Assembly (NCBI GenBank): GCA_030434875.1
Contig: JAUISW010000001.1
Span: 2,925,501-2,989,500 of the forward strand
Origin: Lachnospiraceae bacterium C1.1
GTDB lineage: Bacteria > Bacillota > Clostridia > Lachnospirales > Lachnospiraceae
Direction: 5' to 3'
DNA: 64,000 nucleotides
Shown: piece after piece, positions 59,300-64,000 of the stretch
Layout of the letters: every line of letters begins with the position of its first letter
How positions within the stretch are numbered: the stretch's first letter is position 1
The notes under the pieces: generated by a model
What the model was told of the DNA's origin: nothing
The model's database searches: none
What the model saw: the letters and a program-made list of their open reading frames with translations, nothing else
Position numbers and translations under genes: made by a program

Positions 59300-60274
59300 T
59301 CATTCGTTCTCTTTAAATATCCAGTACCAGGTATTGTTGATTCTCCTGGCTTTTATCCCAAGTTCATTTTTGGCTATCTCCAGAGTTCTTTTTGATATAT
59401 CCTCTTCTTTAGCCAGTTCTACTGCCTCGTTACTTGGGATCATATTATGGTCTTCAGCCAATTCTCTCAGAAGAGCTATCGCCTTTTCCTGCTTATTCGC
59501 TTTCGGTGCAATTCCTCCGAGAACTTCGTCTGCGGTTATTTCATAATCTCCAATCCACTCGAATCCCTTTTCTGATAATCTGAAGGCCTTTGAATGTCCA
59601 AATGCTGCTAAGTTGTTCTTTATTTGGACTATTGCCCTTAGTTCCGGTTCTCCTTCTATCCTTCCTACCAGCAGGACACTTCTTGCTACTGCGTAGAAGT
59701 CAATTGATCCCATCCCTCTATAGGCTGCCTTGTTTCCGGAAGCCTTGTTCATGTGTCCGATTAGGATGATTGCACATTTGTACTTCTCTGCCAAAGCTCC
59801 CAGCTTCTTAGTCATATCTCTTGCTTCGTTAGCTCTATTCATATCCATTCCGCCTCCGAGATATGCCTGTAGTGGATCCAGAATCAAGAGTTTTGCTCCA
59901 GTCCTTATGATTGCCTGTTCAACTCTCTCATCTACCATTGATAGCGATTTATCACTCTCATCTATCACATGGATTTTGGAGCAGCCAGCCCCGGCACCTT
60001 CAAGTCTTGGCTTTACCGTATCAGCCAGTCCGTCTTCTGCTGTCTGATATATGATGTTTATTGGTTCCTCACTCTGCAGACCTGTATCTAACGAAATTCC
60101 TTTTGATAACTTCGCTGCTGCATTTAGTACAAAAGTTGTTTTTCCATCTCCGGGATCTCCCTGAATGATGGTAAGCTTTCCATATGGTATAAACGGATAC
60201 CATAGCCAGGAAACTTCTTCAGCTTCTACATCTGACATCTGGATAAGCTTTAATTCTGGTTTGCTTGTTTCCAT
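59300..60274 (-). CDS. RepA-like AAA ATPase
   Basis: A 324-aa RecA-fold ATPase of the RepA / AAA_25 type: Walker A QGDPGDGKTTFVL (about residues 38-50), Walker B AKLLILDPLQAYLGGG, and GHMNKASGNKAAYRGMGS. A C-terminal winged-helix part (about 260-320) would bind DNA. It probably supports replication of the excised circle as a hexameric helicase, or initiates it. Confidence 0.82.
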   Translation of the reverse strand: METSKPELKLIQMSDVEAEEVSWLWYPFIPYGKLTIIQGDPGDGKTTFVLNAAAKLSKGISLDTGLQSEEPINIIYQTAEDGLADTVKPRLEGAGAGCSKIHVIDESDKSLSMVDERVEQAIIRTGAKLLILDPLQAYLGGGMDMNRANEARDMTKKLGALAEKYKCAIILIGHMNKASGNKAAYRGMGSIDFYAVARSVLLVGRIEGEPELRAIVQIKNNLAAFGHSKAFRLSEKGFEWIGDYEITADEVLGGIAPKANKQEKAIALLRELAEDHNMIPSNEAVELAKEEDISKRTLEIAKNELGIKARRINNTWYWIFKENE

Positions 60275-60403
60275 TTAGATTCCTCCAATCTTACTTTTTT
60301 GTTGAACTTGGCCGGAACCCTTGCTATACTTTATTTAATCGAATTTACAAAAGCTCCGGCTTTTCATTTACTCTCTTGTTACCAGCAAGAGAGTTTTTTC
60401 ATT

Positions 60404-60640
60404 TTAGACTGCTTCTGGACTAAAGTATCCAATCTCTTCCCACACCTTTCTGTCTGGACAATAGTAGTTGTATTCACTGGAATTCTCTTTCTTCATGGCA
60501 TATCCAAATTTGAATATTCCCTGTTGGATTCCAATTCTTACAAACTGCGCGTCTTTGTGCATTGCCTCAGCGACCTCGGTTATAGGAACATTTCTACCGG
60601 TAAATCTTGGTAGCTCTACATATAACTTTTTGTCTTCCAT
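60404..60640 (-). CDS. Small HTH protein, excisionase-like
   Basis: A 78-aa protein with a helix-turn-helix of the MerR/Xis type (ITEVAEAMHKDAQFVRIGIQ, about residues 19-38). It lies upstream of the RepA-like gene and divergent from the Xre gene, the typical place of an excisionase or of a replication accessory protein. Confidence 0.65.
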   Translation of the reverse strand: MEDKKLYVELPRFTGRNVPITEVAEAMHKDAQFVRIGIQQGIFKFGYAMKKENSSEYNYYCPDRKVWEEIGYFSPEAV

Positions 60641-60662
60641 ACTTTTTCACCTCCTCCCTTTT

Positions 60663-60760
60663 AAAATACGAATTATCAATTCGTATTTTGATAATACGTC
60701 TTCATAATTCATTTGTCAATACGAAATATGTATTTCTAATTCGTAATACGTTCTTGCAAT
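60663..60760. promoter_or_regulatory. Operator array between the excisionase-like and Xre genes
   Basis: A perfect 27-bp palindrome (60,663-60,689, arms aaaatacgaatt / aattcgtatttt around atc) is followed by further half-sites (aatacgaaat, aattcgtaatacg, aattcgtatta) up to 60,768. The repeated AATTCGTATT is presumably the Xre binding site, giving a switch between the two divergent promoters. Confidence 0.7.
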
Positions 60761-60803
60761 TCGTATTACTTCATGTTACAATTCACACAAGGAGGTCAGT
60801 ACA

Positions 60804-61328
60804 ATGAATAATGGATCTGATATAGGAAATAGAATTAAGCAGGCCAGAAAAGATCAGCACCTCAGTCAGACTGAACTGGCTAACAGGCTAGGTAAAACCA
60901 TGCGTACAGTACAGAAATATGAAAGCGGTGAAATAGAGCCTTCAATAGGTGTACTGAATGAGATATCAAATATTCTTAATATCTCTCCTGCTGAACTTAT
61001 TGGATATCAGAAGAAGAACATTACTTTAGATACTCTCTCAGATGTCCTCTATGTTCTAAACGAATTAAATAAAAAAGCAGGTCTTCACTTCAATATAGAC
61101 GTAAATCGCCCGCCAAAAACTGAAGAGTGGAGCTGTAGCCTTAAATTCATGGGAAACGATGAAATAGCAGAAAACAACGCAGATCTCTGCCTTTTCCTGG
61201 AAAGATACGCAGATGAACGAGAAAGCCTTGAACAAGGCCTATCAAATGAAGATAGATTTAATCACTGGTTTGAAACAGAACTTGCATACTACGCAAATGT
61301 AGCATTGCCCGATAAGAAAGGTGATTAA
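60804..61328 (+). CDS. Xre-family transcriptional regulator
   Basis: A 174-aa repressor: the HTH_3 domain (IKQARKDQHLSQTELANRLG and TVQKYESGEIEPSIGVLNEI, residues about 10-60) and an unrelated C-terminal domain. AAGGAGG lies eight bases before the ATG. It is followed by the integrase gene and probably represses both itself and the divergent genes through the palindromes upstream. Confidence 0.9.
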   Translation: MNNGSDIGNRIKQARKDQHLSQTELANRLGKTMRTVQKYESGEIEPSIGVLNEISNILNISPAELIGYQKKNITLDTLSDVLYVLNELNKKAGLHFNIDVNRPPKTEEWSCSLKFMGNDEIAENNADLCLFLERYADERESLEQGLSNEDRFNHWFETELAYYANVALPDKKGD

Positions 61329-61382
61329 GGGGCTATCCCCTTTTTCATAAATTACCTGAGCATCAAAGGAGGTCGATAATAC

Positions 61383-62435
61383 TTGAAATTACCAAACGGA
61401 TATGGAAGTGTTATGAAAATGTCCGGGAAACGCAGAAAGCCCTATATGGTAAGAGTAACCACCGGATGGACCATTGATCCGGAAAAAGGTACCAAAAAGC
61501 AGACGTACAATGTCATAGGATATGCTGAAACCAAGCAGGAAGGCTTGCAAATGCTATCAGACTATCATCAGAATCCATTTGATACAAAAGCAGCCAAAAT
61601 GACATTCACAGACGTATATAATGCCTGGTCTGAAGCAAAATATCCTACAATCTCTAAATCCAATGTACATGGGTATACAGCCTCATATAACGTATGTGGC
61701 ACCCTTTACAACAAAACCTTTAGGGATATAAAACTGGCAGAGCTTCAGAATGTCATTGATACCTGCGGAAAGAATTATCCTACACTCCGTAAGATCAAAG
61801 TCCTTTTCAATCAGCTTTACGATTATGCTCTTAAGAACGATATCTGTAACAAGGACTATTCCGAATTTGTAGATATCCTCAAGTATAAGGACAAAAATCC
61901 AAATAAGGTTGAGAGAGATATCTTTTCAAAAGCTGAGATTGACAGGCTATGGGAACTCAAGGATGATCTGTTCTACCAGACAGTACTGATGCTGATTTAC
62001 AACGGCTGTAGAATATCTGAACTACTGGATTTGGAAAAGAAAAATGTTCATCTTGAAGAACAGTATTTCGATGTGATACTAAGTAAGACTGAAAATGGTA
62101 TCAGAAAGGTTCCTATAGCAGATAAGGTTCTACCATTCTACAAAGCCTGGTATGAATCCTCTGACTGTGAATACCTTCTTCACACAGATGACAACAAAAA
62201 ATTCACCTACAGGAACTATAAAGACAGCTACTGGACACCACTAATAGAAAACCTTGGTATGGAGCACAATCCTCATGATACTAGGCACACCTGCATATCA
62301 ATGCTGGCGGAAGCTCATGTAGATCCTACAATGATCAAGAAAATCGTAGGACACTCCGGAGCAATGTCTCTGACAGAGAAAGTGTACACACACCTTGATA
62401 TCCAGTCTCTGGTAGAAGCAATAAATAAAATCTAA
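61383..62435 (+). CDS. int: Tyrosine recombinase / integrase
   Basis: A 350-aa phage-type integrase starting at TTG (61,383) behind AAAGGAGG. An N-terminal arm-binding part (about residues 1-60) and SAM-like core-binding domain (65-160) precede the catalytic domain. Catalytic residues are Arg in NGCRISELLDLE, His-x-x-Arg in HDTRHTCISML, His in VGHSG and the nucleophile in EKVYTHLD. It ends 156 bp before the rpsI stop, where it acts, so the integration site is the end of rpsI. Confidence 0.92.
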   Translation: MKLPNGYGSVMKMSGKRRKPYMVRVTTGWTIDPEKGTKKQTYNVIGYAETKQEGLQMLSDYHQNPFDTKAAKMTFTDVYNAWSEAKYPTISKSNVHGYTASYNVCGTLYNKTFRDIKLAELQNVIDTCGKNYPTLRKIKVLFNQLYDYALKNDICNKDYSEFVDILKYKDKNPNKVERDIFSKAEIDRLWELKDDLFYQTVLMLIYNGCRISELLDLEKKNVHLEEQYFDVILSKTENGIRKVPIADKVLPFYKAWYESSDCEYLLHTDDNKKFTYRNYKDSYWTPLIENLGMEHNPHDTRHTCISMLAEAHVDPTMIKKIVGHSGAMSLTEKVYTHLDIQSLVEAINKI

Positions 62436-62452
62436 GACTTGATAATTTTGCT

Positions 62453-62528
62453 GTCTACCTGCTGTTTACTCGCTGTTTACGGTACAAAATTTTCTGCGTT
62501 TCACCACAACTGAATACAATTATAGATA
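62453..62528. repeat. Post-integrase repeat
   Basis: Paired with 46,583-46,648. It includes three close copies of ctgtttac (with gctgcgtacggtag-like text at the element's other end), which could be arm sites of the integrase. Confidence 0.7.
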
Positions 62529-62534
62529 AAAGAA

Positions 62535-62572
62535 AAACCCCAGAAACACTGAGTTTCTGAGGTTTGTAAATT
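62535..62572 (-). terminator. Terminator of rpsI supplied by the element
   Basis: Leftward stem cctcagaaactc / gtttctgggg (imperfect) with TTTTTC, 20 bp after the rpsI stop. Since the bases between it and the att site come from the element, the integrated DNA brings its own terminator for rpsI. Confidence 0.75.
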
Positions 62573-62590
62573 CTTTTTGAATCTCGAAAG

Positions 62591-62608
62591 ATTATCTCTT
62601 TGAGAACT
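62591..62608. other. attR within the rpsI 3' end
   Basis: attatctctttgagaact, the last codons of rpsI plus one base. Pairs with attL at 52,703. Confidence 0.85.
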
Positions 62609-62990
62609 GAGGAGCACGACGAGCTGCCTTTAAGCCGTACTTCTTTCTTTCCTTCATACGAGGATCACGTGTGAGGTAACCTTCCTTCTTGAGGATAGGT
62701 CTGTACTCAGCATCTACCTCAAGGAGTGCACGTGAGATACCGTGACGGATTGCACCGGCCTGGCCTGTGTAACCACCACCATATACGTTAACGAGAACAT
62801 CGAACTTATCCTCAGTCTGAGTTGCTACGAGGGGCTGACGAACGATAACCTTAAGGGTCTCAAGTCCGAAATAATCATCGATGCTTCTCTTGTTGATCTT
62901 TATTTCACCTTTTCCGGGTACAAGGTAAACTCTTGCAACAGAGCTCTTTCTTCTTCCGGTTCCATAATATCTGTTTGCTACTTTAGCCAA
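62592..62990 (-). CDS. rpsI: 30S ribosomal protein S9
   Basis: A 132-aa protein with the invariant start [15 protein letters not shown] and the end [17 protein letters not shown]. It contacts the P-site tRNA with its C-terminal tail. Integration of mobile DNA reconstitutes the last codons, so the gene stays functional. It follows rplM by 21 bp in the same operon. Confidence 0.98.
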   Translation of the reverse strand: MAKVANRYYGTGRRKSSVARVYLVPGKGEIKINKRSIDDYFGLETLKVIVRQPLVATQTEDKFDVLVNVYGGGYTGQAGAIRHGISRALLEVDAEYRPILKKEGYLTRDPRMKERKKYGLKAARRAPQFSKR

Positions 62991-63011
62991 TGTTTTGTCC
63001 TCCTCTTAGAA

Positions 63012-63440
63012 TTAAAACTTAAGCTCAACCGGCTGCTGTGCTGCGTGATTGTGCTCTGCGCCTGCGAATACGTGAAGCTTTGTAAACATCTGGCGTCCAA
63101 GAGGTCCCTTCGGGAGCATGCCCTTGACTGCAAGCTGGAATACTTCTTCAGGCTTTTTGTTCAGCTTCTGACGGAGTGTCTCGGTCTTAAGGCCTCCAAC
63201 GTAATCAGAATGTCTCTTGTATATCTTCTGATCCATCTTCTTACCTGTAACCTTGATCTTTGATGCGTTTATAACAATTACATAATCACCTGTGTCTAAG
63301 AAAGGTGTGTATGTAGGCTTATTCTTTCCTCTAAGTACCATTGCCACACGGGAAGCAACACGTCCAAGTGTCTGTCCCTCGGCATCAACAACATACCATT
63401 TTCTCTCGATGGTAGCCGGGCTTGCCATATATGTATCCAT
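63012..63440 (-). CDS. rplM: 50S ribosomal protein L13
   Basis: A 142-aa protein with the family text [34 protein letters not shown] and [21 protein letters not shown]. The ATG at 63,440 is chosen because GGAGG lies six bases before it and it gives the standard length; an ATG 21 bases earlier adds MLIWRKI. First gene of the rplM-rpsI operon. Confidence 0.97.
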   Translation of the reverse strand: MDTYMASPATIERKWYVVDAEGQTLGRVASRVAMVLRGKNKPTYTPFLDTGDYVIVINASKIKVTGKKMDQKIYKRHSDYVGGLKTETLRQKLNKKPEEVFQLAVKGMLPKGPLGRQMFTKLHVFAGAEHNHAAQQPVELKF

Positions 63441-63521
63441 TATCTTCCTCCAAATTAACAAAAGAAATAAACAATTTTGTTTCTGGCCGCAAGACCGGGG
63501 CTGTGGTTTGCAGCGCTTAAT

Positions 63522-63550
63522 ATTTTACATTATTACCCCTGCCATGTCAA
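63522..63550 (-). promoter_or_regulatory. Promoter of rplM-rpsI
   Basis: On the leftward strand TTGACA (63,550-63,545), 17 bases, TAAAAT (63,527-63,522). The 75-nt leader that follows contains an accacagccccgg segment and may hold an L13-type autoregulatory hairpin, which I cannot confirm. Confidence 0.75.
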
Positions 63551-63721
63551 TAGATTTAAAGATTTAAATTGTTCTTTCCAAAGTCCAGCAAACGCCCTGT
63601 TTTTCGTATTTTGAATACTGTATTAAGCATCTTAAATATTCATAAACTCCTTGTATTTCGGGCTAAAAAGGGAGATAATTGTATACACACCCTTTTTTTG
63701 AATTTGATAAGGAGGCCCGTT

Positions 63722-63904
63722 TTGATTGATGAAAAACAGCGTCAGAAAGAAAAAATCCTCTATTGTACAGTAACAAAAGGCAATTATGACCTTTATACTG
63801 ACGGTGCCGCTGATTTTAAGATCGTTGATCCCGTCAGACGATGCTATGTGAGCTATCATTACGACGGCTCTAATTGGATTGCAAGATCCACCTTTGGCAA
63901 ATGA
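63722..63904 (+). CDS. Small hypothetical protein
   Basis: A 60-aa frame starting at TTG six bases after AAGGAGG: charged N-terminus (IDEKQRQKEKILYC), then a beta-rich end (VSYHYDGSNWIARSTFGK). A longer in-frame extension to 63,569 has no site and would run through non-coding-like DNA. Not recognised. The last 96 bp of the window show no feature. Confidence 0.6.
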   Translation: MIDEKQRQKEKILYCTVTKGNYDLYTDGAADFKIVDPVRRCYVSYHYDGSNWIARSTFGK

Positions 63905-64000
63905 TCAGTTTCTGCAATTGAAGACCTTACACAAGAACTTTATATTTATCTTCAATTATGAAATTTTATTTAAGGGCTGCAGAGCTCTTGAAAGTATACC

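Larger units (their letters stand above)
52703..62608. mobile_element. Integrative mobilizable element in the 3' end of rpsI
   Basis: A 9.9-kb element between 18-bp direct repeats. The right part (57.6-62.4 kb) is the transfer module: integrase, Xre regulator, small DNA-binding protein, RepA-like ATPase, a small helical protein, MobV relaxase and an oriT-like region. The left part (53.1-57.5 kb) is cargo. There are no type IV secretion genes, so transfer would need a helper. Confidence 0.85.

Overview
The window looks like chromosomal DNA of a low-GC anaerobic Clostridia, most likely a Lachnospiraceae member. Supporting signs are the gene families, the AGGAGG-type ribosome binding sites, the TPP-controlled thiamine salvage operon, a ferredoxin-linked amino acid oxidase and an intact rplM-rpsI operon at the right end. 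The genus cannot be fixed from the sequence alone.

Region 1 (1 to about 23.5 kb) reads as ordinary chromosome. It holds a ROK kinase, a tRNA-Leu(AAG), a DUF2798 membrane protein and a thiamine salvage operon read leftward from a TPP riboswitch (thiM, thiE, HAD phosphatase, thiD, methyltransferase, tenA). Next come an AraC regulator and a seven-gene leftward operon for oxidation of an amino acid or opine-like compound: a 2Fe-2S protein, an FAD/NAD/8Fe subunit, a BFD-type 2Fe-2S protein, a DadA-like oxidase, an ornithine cyclodeaminase-family protein, a PII protein and an APC permease. A PuuD-like hydrolase lies upstream. A MATE exporter sits behind a perfect promoter and a terminator-bearing leader that may be a guanidine-IV riboswitch. 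PRPP synthetase, a diguanylate cyclase and housekeeping-type accessory genes follow.

Region 2 (about 23.5 to 37.1 kb) is accessory and partly decayed. A nuclease-ATPase gene is split by an IS91-family insertion. It is followed by a DUF5131 plus SPL-type radical SAM pair, flavodoxin and cupin remnants, a Schlafen/AlbA-type ATPase, and a TetR-controlled heterodimeric ABC exporter.

Region 3 (about 37.1 to 62.6 kb) is an accretion island downstream of rpsI. The last bases of rpsI (coding FSKR-stop) recur at about 37.23, 40.31, 41.87, 52.70 and 62.59 kb. The two rightmost copies share 18 identical bases and bound a 9.9-kb integrative mobilizable element. That element has a tyrosine integrase, an Xre regulator, a small DNA-binding protein, a RepA-like ATPase, a MobV relaxase with an oriT-like region, and cargo (YeiH-type exporter with LysR regulator, HPP protein, HAD phosphatase, two GNATs). 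Further left are remnants of related elements: copies of a left-end repeat, a scar where a mob-int module was deleted, an IS3 element flanked by two truncated genes, GNAT paralogues plus a GNAT pseudogene, a surface-protein gene broken at a G8 tract, an MTA/SAH nucleosidase next to a second fragment of the ROK gene, and a PD-(D/E)XK-like gene preceded by a degenerate 54-bp tandem array.

Region 4 (62.6 to 64 kb) is core: rpsI, rplM with its promoter, and a small rightward gene.
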